The position numbers and the translations under genes are program-made. Below the pieces are notes generated by a model, which saw only the letters and a program-made list of their open reading frames with translations, was not told the DNA's origin and did no database searches. From contig JBBINS010000001.1 of NCBI GenBank assembly GCA_037443765.1, positions 62,001-126,000 of the forward strand: DNA of 64,000 nucleotides. The letters run 5' to 3'. Below, piece by piece: positions 17,200 through 26,563 of the stretch. Position 1 is the stretch's first letter. Each line of letters starts with the position of its first letter. Origin of the DNA: CAIKZZ01 sp037443765 (lineage in GTDB: Bacteria > Pseudomonadota > Gammaproteobacteria > Steroidobacterales > Steroidobacteraceae).

Positions 17200-18534
17200 T
17201 CACGCCGCGCCCTGCGGGATCAGGCCGTGCTCGCGGGCCTCGCGCTCGAGTCCTTCGCGAAAGTCGGGATGCGCGAGCGCGATCATGGCCTTGGCTCGTT
17301 CGTGTACCGACTTGCCCTTCAGGTTGGCGATCCCGAACTCGGTGACGACGTACATCATGTCCGAGCGCGGAGTCGTCACAATGCTCCCGGGCGTGAGGTT
17401 GAGCACGATGCGGCTCTTGCGCGCACCGCGTCGCTCGTAGGTGGACGACAGGCAGATGAACGACTTGCCGCCCTCCGACGCGTAGGCACCGCGCACGAAC
17501 TGCAGCTGACCGCCGGTCCCGCTGATGTGGCGGTGGCCCGCGGACTCGGACGAGGCCTGGCCCTGCAGATCCATCTCGGTCGTGTTGTTGATCGCGACGA
17601 CCCGCGGGTTGCGCATGATGATGTGCGGCAGGTTCGTGTATTCGACCGGGCAGCAGAGGAAGTCGGCGTTGCGGTCGATCGTGCGGTAGAGCTCGCTCGA
17701 CCCGAGCGCGAAGCTGCAGACGATCTTGCCGGGGTCGAGCGTCTTGGCGGACCCCGTGACGACTCCGGCCTTGTAGAGGTCGATGAGGCCGTCGGTCAGC
17801 ATCTCGCTGTGGATGCCGAGATTGCGGACGCCGGCCTCGAGCAGCAGCGAGCACACGGCGTTCGGCATCGCGCCGATGCCGACCTGCACGCAGGCGCCGT
17901 CGCCGATCTCGCCCGCGATCAGTGCCGCCACGGCGCGATCGGCGTCACAGGGGGGCAGTGACGGGAGCTCGGCCGGTGGCGTGGCATCACCCGCGATGAC
18001 GTAGTCGACCTCGCTGATGTGCAGGCCGTTGTCGGCGCCGTACAGGTACGGCAGCCCCTCGCTGACCTCGACGACCACGATCCGGGCGCGCGACGCGATG
18101 GCGCGGTGCCAGAGGTTGGACGCACTCAGGTTGAAGAATCCGTTCCCGTCGATCGCGCAGGTCTTGAGCACCAGGACGTCCGGCGGATCGATGAAGCGCC
18201 GGTAGTAGTCGGAGATCTCGCCGAGGTTGCACGAGATGTAGTTGCAGATGCCCGTGTCGTGCATGCGGCGGTCGTAGCCGCTGAAGTGCCAGTTGTACCA
18301 GTGGAAGTGCCGGCGTTCGGGGTCGGCCTCGAGCACGGCGCGCGGCCGCGTGCTGAGGCACGCGCGGATCTTGACGTCCCGGAGTTCGGCCTTGCGGGCG
18401 GCGAGCGCCCGGTCGAAGGCGTCGGGCTGGACGATGCTCGCGCCGTAGTCGACCCAGTCGCCGGACTTGACGAGTCCGGCGGCCTCGGCGGCCGTGATCG
18501 GCCGCGCCGACCTCGCGTGCATCGTTGGCGTCAT
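17200..18534 (-). CDS. acetyl-CoA hydrolase/CoA-transferase family protein
   Basis: A class I CoA-transferase of 444 aa, of the acetyl-CoA hydrolase, 4-hydroxybutyrate or butyryl-CoA:acetate CoA-transferase type. Recognisable segments are GDWVDYGASIVQPDAF, VQVGIGAMPNAV, LGIHSEMLTDGLIDLYKAG, NTTEMDLQGQ, GTGGQLQFVRGAY and YVVTEFGIANLKG near the C-terminus. The family uses a conserved glutamate to form a glutamyl-CoA thioester; GIHSEM and TTEMD are candidate positions. The substrate acid is unknown. Convergent with the amine dehydrogenase operon, 25 bases apart. Confidence 0.85.
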   Translation of the reverse strand: MTPTMHARSARPITAAEAAGLVKSGDWVDYGASIVQPDAFDRALAARKAELRDVKIRACLSTRPRAVLEADPERRHFHWYNWHFSGYDRRMHDTGICNYISCNLGEISDYYRRFIDPPDVLVLKTCAIDGNGFFNLSASNLWHRAIASRARIVVVEVSEGLPYLYGADNGLHISEVDYVIAGDATPPAELPSLPPCDADRAVAALIAGEIGDGACVQVGIGAMPNAVCSLLLEAGVRNLGIHSEMLTDGLIDLYKAGVVTGSAKTLDPGKIVCSFALGSSELYRTIDRNADFLCCPVEYTNLPHIIMRNPRVVAINNTTEMDLQGQASSESAGHRHISGTGGQLQFVRGAYASEGGKSFICLSSTYERRGARKSRIVLNLTPGSIVTTPRSDMMYVVTEFGIANLKGKSVHERAKAMIALAHPDFREGLEREAREHGLIPQGAA

Positions 18535-18723
18535 GAAATGTCCGGAGCCGGTTCGTTCTTATTTGTAACGCGGTGCCGCCGTGCCGCGCGGGCTGCCGTT
18601 CGCCCGCGAGACAGTGCCGTGCCGAACGCAAAGATGCAACCGCCGTCGCGGTCCGGCGCGGCGCCGGCCCGCCGGCCCGCCGGCCGCCGACCGCGGTGTT
18701 AGCATGTCGCCAGGGGTACCGCC

Positions 18724-20817
18724 ATGCCGACGGAGCGAAGGTTCCGAGCCTGCCCGCTTTGCGAGGCGATCTGCGGCCTCGAGTTCCGGGTGACCGATGG
18801 CCGCCCGACCGCGATCCGTGGCGACGACGGCGACCCGTTCAGCCACGGGCACATCTGCCCGAAAGGCAACGCGATCCTCGACCTCGAGGCGGACCCGGAC
18901 CGGGTGCGCAGGCCACTGCGCCGGCGCGGCACCGCGTGGGAGGAGATCGGCTGGGACGAGGCGTTTGCCGAGGCCGGCGAGCGTCTCGCGGGCGTGCAGC
19001 GGGCGCACGGCGCGGACGCGCTCGCGGCGTATCTCGGCAACCCCATCGTCCATCACTTCGGGCACTTCGCCTACCTGCCGGCGCTGCTCCGGCAGATCCG
19101 CACGCGCAACCTGTATTCGGCCTCGTCGGTCGACCAGTGGCCGCACCAGCTCGTGTCGTGGGCGATGTACGGCCACCAGCAGCTGATCCCCGTGCCGGAC
19201 GTCGACCGCACCGACTGGATGCTGATGCTCGGTGCAAACCCGGTCGCCTCGAACGGCAGCCTGATGACGGCGCCGGGCATCGCGCGACGGCTCGAGGCGC
19301 TGGCGCGCCGCGGGCGGTTCGTGGTCGTCGATCCGCGGCGGACCGAAACCGCCGAGATCGCGAGCGAGCACGTGCCGATCCGGCCGGGCACCGACGTCTG
19401 GTTCCTGCTCGCGCTGTTCGACGCTGTGCGGGCGCTCGGCGCCGCCCGCCTCGACGCCTACGCCGGCCGGCTCGCGGGCCTCGACCGCGCGCTCGCCGCG
19501 CTCGCGGGCGTCTCGTCCGCCGAGGGCGAGGCGCGCACCGGCGTGCCCGCCGCGACGATCGAGCGGCTGGCGCGCGAGCTGCACGCCGCACCGCGGGCAT
19601 GCGTGTACGGACGCATGGGCCTGTCGACGCAGGCGCACGGCTCGGTGTGCCAGTGGATCGTCCAGCTGCTCAATCTCTATACGGGTCACCTCGACCGGCC
19701 CGGCGGCATGCTGCCCAACGATCCCGCGATGCCGGTGACGGGCCCAGGGACGTCGAAAGGGCATCGCGGCCGCTGGCAGAGCCGCGTGCGCGGCCTGCCG
19801 GAGTTCGGCGGCGAGCTGCCGGTCGCGGCGCTCGTCGAGGAGATCGCGACGCCGGGCGACGGGCGCATCCGGGCGCTGCTGACGTGCGCCGGCAACCCGG
19901 TGCTGTCGACGCCTTCTGGCGCCGCGCTCGATGCCGCGCTCGCGACGCTCGACTACTTCGTCGCGATCGACATCTACGTCAACGAGACGACGCGTCACGC
20001 GAACCTGATCCTGCCGCCGGCGTCGCCGCTCACGCAGTACCACTACGACACCGTCTTCAACGCCTTCGCGGTGCGGCGCGTCGCGCGCCTCAATGTGCCG
20101 CTGCGCGAGCGTGCCGGCGACGAGCGCGCGGACTGGGAGATCGTCAACGGCCTCGGCGCCGCCTACGCGACGGCCGCCGGCAAGGCGTGGAGCGCGCTCC
20201 CGGAGCCGCGCGCGCTGATCGCCGCGGGCCTCGCGCGCGGCGGCAGCGGCGTCGATCTCGCCGCGCTCGAGGGCGCGCCGCACGGGCTCGACCTCGGGCC
20301 GCTCGAGCCCTCGCTGCTGCGACGGCTCGAGACCGCGAGCGGCGCGATCGAGTGCGCACCGGATTTCCTGCTCGCCGATTTCGACCGTCTGCGGCGGGCG
20401 CCGCCCGCACCGCTGGCGCCGGGACAGCTGTCGCTGATCGGTCGGCGCCATGTCCGCAGCAACAACTCGTGGATGCACAACGCACCGCGCCTCGTGAAGG
20501 GCAAGCCCCGCCATCAGCTGCACGTTCACCCGAGCGACCTGGCCGAGCGCGGGCTCGCCGACGGCGACGTCGCGCGCGTGCGTTCGCGAACCGGCTCGGT
20601 CGAGGTCGAGGTCCGCGCGAGCGACGCGGTGCTGCGCGGCGTCGTGTGCCTGCCGCACGGGTTCGGGCACGGCCGTGCCGGCAGCAGGATGGCCCGCGCC
20701 GGCGCCGTCAGCGGCGTGAGCTACAACGACCTGACCGACCCATTGCGGATCGACGTGCCGAGCGGCAACGCCGCTCTCAACGGCACGCCCGTCAGCCTCG
20801 AAGCGCTGCACGGCTGA
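18724..20817 (+). CDS. molybdopterin-dependent oxidoreductase, single subunit
   Basis: A DMSO-reductase-family enzyme of 697 aa. The N-terminal [4Fe-4S] motif is C10-x2-C13-x3-C17-x27-C45. The bis-MGD domains follow, with LMLGANPVASNGS, VVVDPRRTETA and HVPIRPGTDVWFLLALF. The C-terminal cofactor domain contains RSNNSWMHNAPRLVKG and PSDLAERGLADGDVARVRS. There is no Tat leader, so it is likely cytoplasmic. It resembles formate-dehydrogenase-alpha/assimilatory-nitrate-type proteins. No electron-transfer subunit or chaperone gene is adjacent, so its partner and substrate are open. Confidence 0.85.
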   Translation: MPTERRFRACPLCEAICGLEFRVTDGRPTAIRGDDGDPFSHGHICPKGNAILDLEADPDRVRRPLRRRGTAWEEIGWDEAFAEAGERLAGVQRAHGADALAAYLGNPIVHHFGHFAYLPALLRQIRTRNLYSASSVDQWPHQLVSWAMYGHQQLIPVPDVDRTDWMLMLGANPVASNGSLMTAPGIARRLEALARRGRFVVVDPRRTETAEIASEHVPIRPGTDVWFLLALFDAVRALGAARLDAYAGRLAGLDRALAALAGVSSAEGEARTGVPAATIERLARELHAAPRACVYGRMGLSTQAHGSVCQWIVQLLNLYTGHLDRPGGMLPNDPAMPVTGPGTSKGHRGRWQSRVRGLPEFGGELPVAALVEEIATPGDGRIRALLTCAGNPVLSTPSGAALDAALATLDYFVAIDIYVNETTRHANLILPPASPLTQYHYDTVFNAFAVRRVARLNVPLRERAGDERADWEIVNGLGAAYATAAGKAWSALPEPRALIAAGLARGGSGVDLAALEGAPHGLDLGPLEPSLLRRLETASGAIECAPDFLLADFDRLRRAPPAPLAPGQLSLIGRRHVRSNNSWMHNAPRLVKGKPRHQLHVHPSDLAERGLADGDVARVRSRTGSVEVEVRASDAVLRGVVCLPHGFGHGRAGSRMARAGAVSGVSYNDLTDPLRIDVPSGNAALNGTPVSLEALHG

Positions 20818-20838
20818 GCGACCGGCGCGGCGGCGAGG

Positions 20839-21360
20839 CTACGCGCGGTCTGCCGGGGTCAGCCGATAGCACGGCTCGATCACGCCGGTGGGCGCGTAGA
20901 ACTCGTGGTGCGTGTAGCGGAAGCCGAGGGAAACGAGTGCCCGGCGCGAGGCTTCGTTGTCGGGATGATGGCCGGCATAGAGTGCCGCGGCGCCGAGAGC
21001 GTCGAAGGCGTCGGCGATGACCACCGGTGCCGCCTCGCGCACGTAGCCGCGGCGCCAGTGCGCCCGCCGCAGGTGGAAGCCGAACTGGTACACCGGGCCG
21101 TCCGCGAAGTGCGGCGTGACGCCGCAGCAGCCGACGTGCTCGCCGGTGTCGAGCAGGAACAGCGGCCAGTACTGCAGGCCATGACGCGCGTAGGTGTCGA
21201 TTTCGTGCGCCAGGCGCTCCGCCACCTGGGTGCGCGAGAACGGGCCGCCCATGAATCGCGCGACCTCCGGGTCGCCCCAGAGACCGACGGCGAGCTCGAG
21301 ATCCTCGGCCGTCCAGACGCCGACGCCGAGCCGGGCGGATCGCAGGCGGTACGGTCGCAT
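20839..21360 (-). CDS. GNAT family N-acetyltransferase
   Basis: A RimJ/RimL-like acetyltransferase of 173 aa (about 177 if the TTG at 21372 is used). Typical segments are LRSARLGVGVWTAEDLELAV at the N-terminus, FGFHLRRAHWRRGYVREA, which contains the acetyl-CoA binding loop, and YAGHHPDNEASRRALVSLGF near the end. It acetylates an amino group on a protein N-terminus, antibiotic or small molecule; the target is unknown. It lies between the molybdoenzyme (convergent) and the amidase, 27 bases downstream of the amidase start region's partner gene order. Confidence 0.8.
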   Translation of the reverse strand: MRPYRLRSARLGVGVWTAEDLELAVGLWGDPEVARFMGGPFSRTQVAERLAHEIDTYARHGLQYWPLFLLDTGEHVGCCGVTPHFADGPVYQFGFHLRRAHWRRGYVREAAPVVIADAFDALGAAALYAGHHPDNEASRRALVSLGFRYTHHEFYAPTGVIEPCYRLTPADRA

Positions 21361-21387
21361 CACGGGACTCAATGCACGGACCGTCGT

Positions 21388-22974
21388 CTAGGCCAGCAGC
21401 GGAAAGCGCGGCGGCGTCCGCGCGTTGCCCGCGCGCTCGAAGGCGCCGGCGACCTGCAGCAGCAGGCCCTCGCGCTCGCGCGCGCCGACCAGCACGATGC
21501 CGACCGGCAGGCCGCGGACGAGGCCTGCCGGCACCGTCAGGCTCGGGTAGCCGGCGATCGCCGCCGCATTGGCGATCGACGGCCAGCCGCCGCCGTCGCT
21601 GCGATCGCCCCAGACCGTGTCGATGCGCTCGGCCGGCCCGTTGCCCGGCGCCAGCAACACCTCGACGTCCTGCTGGCCGAGCAGCACCGCGAGGCCATCG
21701 GTGTCCGCGCCGCGCCGGAGCTTGGCGAGCGCCTCGAGGTAGCTCGCACCGGTCAGCGGACCGCGGGCCTCGGCGAGCTCGAACAGCTCCTGGCCGAAGA
21801 GCGCGAGCTCCGTCGCGGCCTCGCGGCGGTTGAATGCGATCAGGTCCGCGAGGCTGCGAGTCGGCACGCGCAGCGGGTCGAGCCGTGCGAGGTAGCGGTC
21901 GATCGCATCCTTGAACTCGGTCAGCAGCGACTCGAGCTCCGCACCCTCGAGCTCGTCGAGGACGGCGGGCGCCGCGAGATCGACGACGGTCGCCCCCTCG
22001 CGCGCGAAGACCTCGCGGGCGCCGGCGTACAGCGCCGCGACTTCCGGATGCGCCGACGAGGGGACCGGCAGCGCGCCGATCCGCAGGCCTCGCAGGCGGA
22101 ACGCGTCGAGGTCGGGGTCGTGGCGCCCGTAGCCGAGCGGGCGCTCGGCGACGACCGTCGCCATGAGCGCCGCGTCCGCCACCGTGCGCGCCAGCGGTCC
22201 CGCGACGTCCTGGCGCGGCGAGATCGGCACGATGCCCTCGCCGCTGACGAGGCCGGGCGCGGGCTTGAGCCCGACGACGCCGTTCAGCGAGGCGGGCGCC
22301 AGGATCGAGCCGTTGGTCTCCGAGCCGATCGCGGCGGCGCAAAAGCTCGCCGCCGCGGCGACCGCCGAGCCTGCGCTCGAACCCGACGGACTGCGGTCGG
22401 GCGCGTAGGCGTTGCGCGTCTGGCCACCGACGGCGCTCCAGCCGCTCGTCGAGTGCGTCGAGCGGAAGTTCGCCCACTCGCTCAGGTTGCTCTTGCCGAG
22501 TACGATCGCGCCGGCCGCGCGCAGGCGGGCGACGAGCGGCGCGTCGACGTCGTGGAAGGAGCCCCGCAGCGCCCTCGAGCCGGCCGTCGTCGGCAGCGGA
22601 TCGCGCGTCTCGATGTTGTCCTTGATCAGGACCGGGATGCCGTGCAACGGCCCGCGGACGTTGCCGCGGCGGCGCTCGGCATCGAGGGTCCGCGCCACGC
22701 GCAGAGCCACCGGGCTCAGCGCCAGCACCGAGCGCAGTTCGGGGCCGGCGCGATCGAGCCTCGCGATCCGGGCGACGTAGGCCGCGGTGAGCGCGGCGGC
22801 CGTCAGATCGCCGCCGGTCATCGCGCGCTGCAGGGCGGCGATGGACTGCTCGGTCGGGTCGAAGTCGCGGGCGCGGGCGCGTTCCGCGGCGGACGCGCGC
22901 TCGAGCACCACTTCGGCGACCGCCGTGCCGAGCGGCCACGCACCCAACGCGCCGATGAACTTGCGTCGATTCAC
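21388..22974 (-). CDS. amidase (amidase signature family), Tat-exported
   Basis: A 528-residue amidase-signature hydrolase. The Ser-Ser-Lys machinery is visible: Lys in HGIPVLIKDN and the glycine/serine-rich signature SPSGSSAGSAVAAAASFCAAAIGSET. The N-terminus reads NRRKFIGALGAWPLG, a twin-arginine leader, so the mature enzyme is probably periplasmic. Start GTG 22974 has GAGG five bases upstream; GTG 22980 is the alternative. It releases ammonia or an amine from an unknown amide, consistent with the nitrogen-scavenging neighbourhood. Confidence 0.85.
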   Translation of the reverse strand: MNRRKFIGALGAWPLGTAVAEVVLERASAAERARARDFDPTEQSIAALQRAMTGGDLTAAALTAAYVARIARLDRAGPELRSVLALSPVALRVARTLDAERRRGNVRGPLHGIPVLIKDNIETRDPLPTTAGSRALRGSFHDVDAPLVARLRAAGAIVLGKSNLSEWANFRSTHSTSGWSAVGGQTRNAYAPDRSPSGSSAGSAVAAAASFCAAAIGSETNGSILAPASLNGVVGLKPAPGLVSGEGIVPISPRQDVAGPLARTVADAALMATVVAERPLGYGRHDPDLDAFRLRGLRIGALPVPSSAHPEVAALYAGAREVFAREGATVVDLAAPAVLDELEGAELESLLTEFKDAIDRYLARLDPLRVPTRSLADLIAFNRREAATELALFGQELFELAEARGPLTGASYLEALAKLRRGADTDGLAVLLGQQDVEVLLAPGNGPAERIDTVWGDRSDGGGWPSIANAAAIAGYPSLTVPAGLVRGLPVGIVLVGAREREGLLLQVAGAFERAGNARTPPRFPLLA

Positions 22975-23024
22975 GGTCACCTCGCGGCAGCGCGCCAGCG
23001 GACCGGCGTCCACCCGGCGATGCC

Positions 23025-23813
23025 TCAGGTGCGCAGGTAGCTCGCGCCGTTGACGTCGATCACGCTGCCCGTCATCGCCGCCGGCGCGTCGAGCGCACAG
23101 TAGACGACGGCGCTGGCGACCTCGTCGGCGCGGTTGACGCGGCCCAGCGGGTGCTGGGCGATGATCGCGGGGCCATCCGGGCCGGCGAGATGGGCCGTCG
23201 CCATCTCGGTCTCCACCCAGCCGGGCGCGATGCAGTAGACGTACACGCCGCGGGCCGCGACGGCCTTGGCGAGCGACTGGCTGAGCGCGTTGAGCCCCGC
23301 CTTGCTCGCGCCGTACGCGGGCGCGTCCGGCTCGCCGCGGAACGCCCCGCGCGAGGACACGTTGACGATGCGGCCGCGGCCGAAGTCTGGCGCGACCGGC
23401 GCGGCGCGCGCCGCCATCGACTGCGAGGCGAGCAGCGCGAGATTCGCCGGGCCGACGAGGTTGGTCGCGAGCGTGCGCTGCCAGGCGGTCTGCCACGCCT
23501 CGTAGTGGGTCGTCAGCGGCGGGTGATCGAGGAACACACCGGCGTTGTTGACGACGATGTCGGCCGGGCCGAGCCGCCCCGCCACCTCGTCCCACAGCGC
23601 GAACGTCGTCGCAGGATCCGCGAGATCGGCCCGAAAGAGTCCATGGCCGGTACCGGGCAGGTGCGCGAGCGCCGCCTCGGCCGCGGCCTGGTTCGTGTGG
23701 TAGTGCAGCGCGACGCGCGCGCCGCGGCCGGCCAGTGCGACCGCGATGGCGGCGCCGATGCCGCGGGAGGCTCCGGTGACGAGGGCGACGAGCGGGCGTG
23801 GAGCGGAAGACAT
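23025..23813 (-). CDS. SDR family NAD(P)-dependent oxidoreductase (FabG-like)
   Basis: A classical short-chain dehydrogenase of 262 aa. It has the cofactor motif TGASRGIG near residue 14, NNAG at about 90, the active-site serine in VNVSSRG and the YGASK catalytic Tyr/Lys pair, then PGWVETEM. The C-terminus SVIDVNGASYLRT is typical of 3-oxoacyl-ACP reductase relatives. Arg in SRG suggests NADPH preference. ATG 23813 was chosen because the open frame upstream is shadow sequence. It lies 50 bases upstream of the amidase and is probably cotranscribed with it. Confidence 0.88.
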   Translation of the reverse strand: MSSAPRPLVALVTGASRGIGAAIAVALAGRGARVALHYHTNQAAAEAALAHLPGTGHGLFRADLADPATTFALWDEVAGRLGPADIVVNNAGVFLDHPPLTTHYEAWQTAWQRTLATNLVGPANLALLASQSMAARAAPVAPDFGRGRIVNVSSRGAFRGEPDAPAYGASKAGLNALSQSLAKAVAARGVYVYCIAPGWVETEMATAHLAGPDGPAIIAQHPLGRVNRADEVASAVVYCALDAPAAMTGSVIDVNGASYLRT

Positions 23814-24065
23814 CGGGAATCGACCTTGCGGGCGGCGCGGCGCGGCTAGCGTACCACTCCGAATCGATGCCCCGGCGCCGCGGAGGCGCGCGCCGCTCCA
23901 TGCTAGTCTGCCGGACCGAAGCGCGCCCGGTGCCTGGCGCCGGGTTGCTGCACGACGGCAATCGGGCCGGGATCGCGGCGAACCGATGCGACAGGAGCGC
24001 CCGACGTTGGCTGATCTTCGGGAGGCGTACCCGGTGCTCGACCATCCCCGCCCGGCGTTGCGACC

Positions 24066-25391
24066 GTGAGCAATCCGGCGGCGCGCGCCGCGCCGGCTGA
24101 CGATGCCGTCGCCACGGCGCGCCTCCTGCGCTCCCGCCAGATCGCGACCGTCGCGTTGCTGTTCGTCGGCTACGCGGCGTACTACTTCTGCCGCGCCGAC
24201 CTGTCCGCCGCGATGCCGATGCTGGCCGAGGAGCTCACCGGGCAGGGCCTGTCGGCGGGGGAGGCAGTGGTCCGCCTCGGCACGCTCTACTCGGCCGGCG
24301 TGCTCGCGTACGCCCTCGGCAAGCTCTTCCTGACGGGCCTCGGGGACCTCTGGGGCGGCCGCCGCAGCTTCCTGTTCGGCCTCGGCGGCGCCGCCGCGTT
24401 CACGCTCCTGTTCGCGGCCGGCGGCGGGCTGCCGGTATTCACGCTGGCGTGGGTCGGCAACCGGCTGACGCAGTCGATCGGCTGGGCGGGCGCGCTCAAG
24501 GTCTGTTCGAAGTGGTTCGACTTCTCGTCGTACGGCACCGTCATCGGCATCCTGAGCCTCAGCTACCTCGTCGGCGACGCCGTCGCGCGGCCGCTGATGG
24601 GGGCGCTGATCCGGCACGGCGTCGGCTGGCGCGGGGTGTTCGTCGCCGCGGCCGCGGTCGCCGGCGCACTGTGGCTCGCGAACCTGCTGTTCCTGCGGGA
24701 GTCGCGCGTCGACACGGGTCACGCCGAGGCACGTGCCAACCCCCGCAACCTGCACGCGGGCACGGACGTCGCGCCGCGCAACCTGCTCGAGCTGACGAGG
24801 CCCCTGTTCCGGAGCCGGGCCTTCGTCCTGGTGTGCCTCCTGTCCTTCGGCTGCACGATCATCCGTGAGACGTTCAACATCTGGACGCCGGTCTACCTGC
24901 GCGACGCGATCGGTTACGGGCCGGACAGCGCGGCGAGCCTGAGCGCGGTCTTCCCCGCGGTGGGCGCGGTATCGGTCGTCGGCACGGGCTGGCTCAGCGA
25001 CCGGCTCGGGGCAAACGGCCGGCCGCTGCTCCTCTTCGGCGGGCTCGGCGCAACCGCCGTGGCGCTCCTCTTTCTGACCGCGTCGCGGGGCAGCGCAACG
25101 CCGCCGCTGCTGTCGGTCCTCATGATCGGGATCGTGGCCTTCTGCCTGCTCGGGCCGTACTCCTACCTCGGCGGGGCGTTCGCCCTCGACTTCGGCGGCC
25201 AGCGGGCGGGTGCGGCCGCCTCGGGCATCATCGACGGCATCGGCTACCTCGGTGGCGCGCTCGCCGGAGGCGGCGTCGCGAAAGTCTCGGTACTCTTCGG
25301 CTGGCGCGGCGTGTTTGTCTCGCTCGCCGCGATCAGCGCGGCGTCGGCGCTCGCCGCCGGCTACCTCTACATCCACGAGCGGCGTTCCTGA
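24066..25391 (+). CDS. MFS transporter of organophosphate:phosphate antiporter (GlpT/UhpC) type
   Basis: A 441-residue carrier with twelve predicted helices. The first helix region YAAYYFCRADLSAAMPML is the GlpT/UhpC/PgtP signature of the OPA family. Further family-like segments are GKLFLTGLGDLWGGRR and FGCTIIRETFNIWTPVYL. OPA proteins exchange phosphorylated organic anions for phosphate. It begins at GTG 24066 and ends 20 bases before the dioxygenase gene, so the most economical reading is uptake of the phosphonate processed by the next two genes. The substrate is inferred from context. Confidence 0.82.
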   Translation: MSNPAARAAPADDAVATARLLRSRQIATVALLFVGYAAYYFCRADLSAAMPMLAEELTGQGLSAGEAVVRLGTLYSAGVLAYALGKLFLTGLGDLWGGRRSFLFGLGGAAAFTLLFAAGGGLPVFTLAWVGNRLTQSIGWAGALKVCSKWFDFSSYGTVIGILSLSYLVGDAVARPLMGALIRHGVGWRGVFVAAAAVAGALWLANLLFLRESRVDTGHAEARANPRNLHAGTDVAPRNLLELTRPLFRSRAFVLVCLLSFGCTIIRETFNIWTPVYLRDAIGYGPDSAASLSAVFPAVGAVSVVGTGWLSDRLGANGRPLLLFGGLGATAVALLFLTASRGSATPPLLSVLMIGIVAFCLLGPYSYLGGAFALDFGGQRAGAAASGIIDGIGYLGGALAGGGVAKVSVLFGWRGVFVSLAAISAASALAAGYLYIHERRS

Positions 25392-25411
25392 CGCGGAGGC
25401 ATTGGACTGGC

Positions 25412-26563
25412 ATGGCTATGGCGAGCGTTCTCAGACGGTACTCCTGGACCCCCGACGCCCTCGAGGTCGAGTGGCAAGACGGCGAGCGGACGGAATTCGC
25501 GAGCCTGTGGTTGCGCGACAACTGCGCCGCCGACCGCGACCCGGTGAGTGGCCAGCGGCTCGTCGACATCGCCGACGTGCCGCCCGATGCACGACTGCGG
25601 TCGGTCGCGCTGTCGGGCGACGCATTCGAAGTCGCGTGGGAGGGCGAGACGCGCACGGCGACGTTCGCGGTCGGCTGGCTCGGGGCGCATGCCGCCGGGC
25701 GCGAGCGCCGTCGCCCGGAGTTCACGGTGCGACGCTGGCTCGACGGCGCGGCGCTCGACCCCCGCCGGGATTTCGCGTTTCGTGCGCTCGCGGAGCTCGA
25801 CGGCGACGTGGCCGCGCGACTCGACTGGCTGACCCGCCTCGCGCAGGACGGGCTGGCCTTCGTCAGCGGCGTTCCGTCGCAGGATGGCGCGATCCTCGGT
25901 GCCGCCGCGCTCATCGGCCACGTCGCCGAGACGAACTACGGCAGGGTCTTCGACGTGCGCTCGGTCGCGGCGCCGGAGAACCTCGCGTACTCGGACCTGG
26001 GGCTCGGCCTGCACACCGACAACCCGTACCGCGATCCCGTCCCGGGCTTCCAGGCGCTGCACGTGCTGGTCGCGTCCCCGGATGGCGGCGACAGCCTGTT
26101 CGCCGACGGCTTCGCGCTCGCGGAGTACCTGCGCGAGACGAAGCCGGACGCGTTTGACCGGCTCAGCCGCACGCCGGTGCCGTTCCTGTATCGCTCGAAG
26201 GACGCCGAGCTCTACGCCGAGACGCCGCTGATCCGGTTGTCGGCCACGGGCGCGGTGCAGGCGGTGCACTACAACAACCGCTCGATCGCGCCGCTCGCAC
26301 TCCCGGCCGGGGACCTGCGGGCGTTCTACGCTGCGTATCGGCAGTTCGCGCTGCTGCTGCGCGAGCCGCGGTTCCAGATGCGTACCCGGCTCGCCGACGG
26401 TGACCTCGTCGTGTTCGACAACCAGCGGACGCTGCATGGACGGACGGCGTTCTCGTCAGCGCGGTTTCCGCGGCACCTGCAGGGCTGCTACCTGACGCGC
26501 GACAGCGTGCTCAGCCGGGTGGCGCTCCTTCGGCGCCAGGTCCCAGCGGAGGCCGGCCGATGA
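25412..26563 (+). CDS. tmpA: Fe(II)/2-oxoglutarate dioxygenase, probable TmpA
   Basis: A gamma-butyrobetaine-hydroxylase-like enzyme of 383 aa. It has an N-terminal DUF971-type domain (LWLRDNC at 32-38) and a TauD-type domain with facial triad His201-x-Asp203 (HTDNPYRDP) and distal His342 (LHGRT). Arg351/Arg354 are candidate 2-oxoglutarate ligands. Gamma-butyrobetaine hydroxylases and TmpA, which hydroxylates (2-trimethylammonio)ethylphosphonate, are homologous. The four-base overlap with a PhnZ/TmpB-type HD oxygenase favours TmpA. Oddity: of the N-terminal zinc ligands known in human BBOX1 (three Cys, one His) only the first cysteine is kept. A plain carnitine-pathway role is the alternative. 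Confidence 0.75.
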   Translation: MAMASVLRRYSWTPDALEVEWQDGERTEFASLWLRDNCAADRDPVSGQRLVDIADVPPDARLRSVALSGDAFEVAWEGETRTATFAVGWLGAHAAGRERRRPEFTVRRWLDGAALDPRRDFAFRALAELDGDVAARLDWLTRLAQDGLAFVSGVPSQDGAILGAAALIGHVAETNYGRVFDVRSVAAPENLAYSDLGLGLHTDNPYRDPVPGFQALHVLVASPDGGDSLFADGFALAEYLRETKPDAFDRLSRTPVPFLYRSKDAELYAETPLIRLSATGAVQAVHYNNRSIAPLALPAGDLRAFYAAYRQFALLLREPRFQMRTRLADGDLVVFDNQRTLHGRTAFSSARFPRHLQGCYLTRDSVLSRVALLRRQVPAEAGR

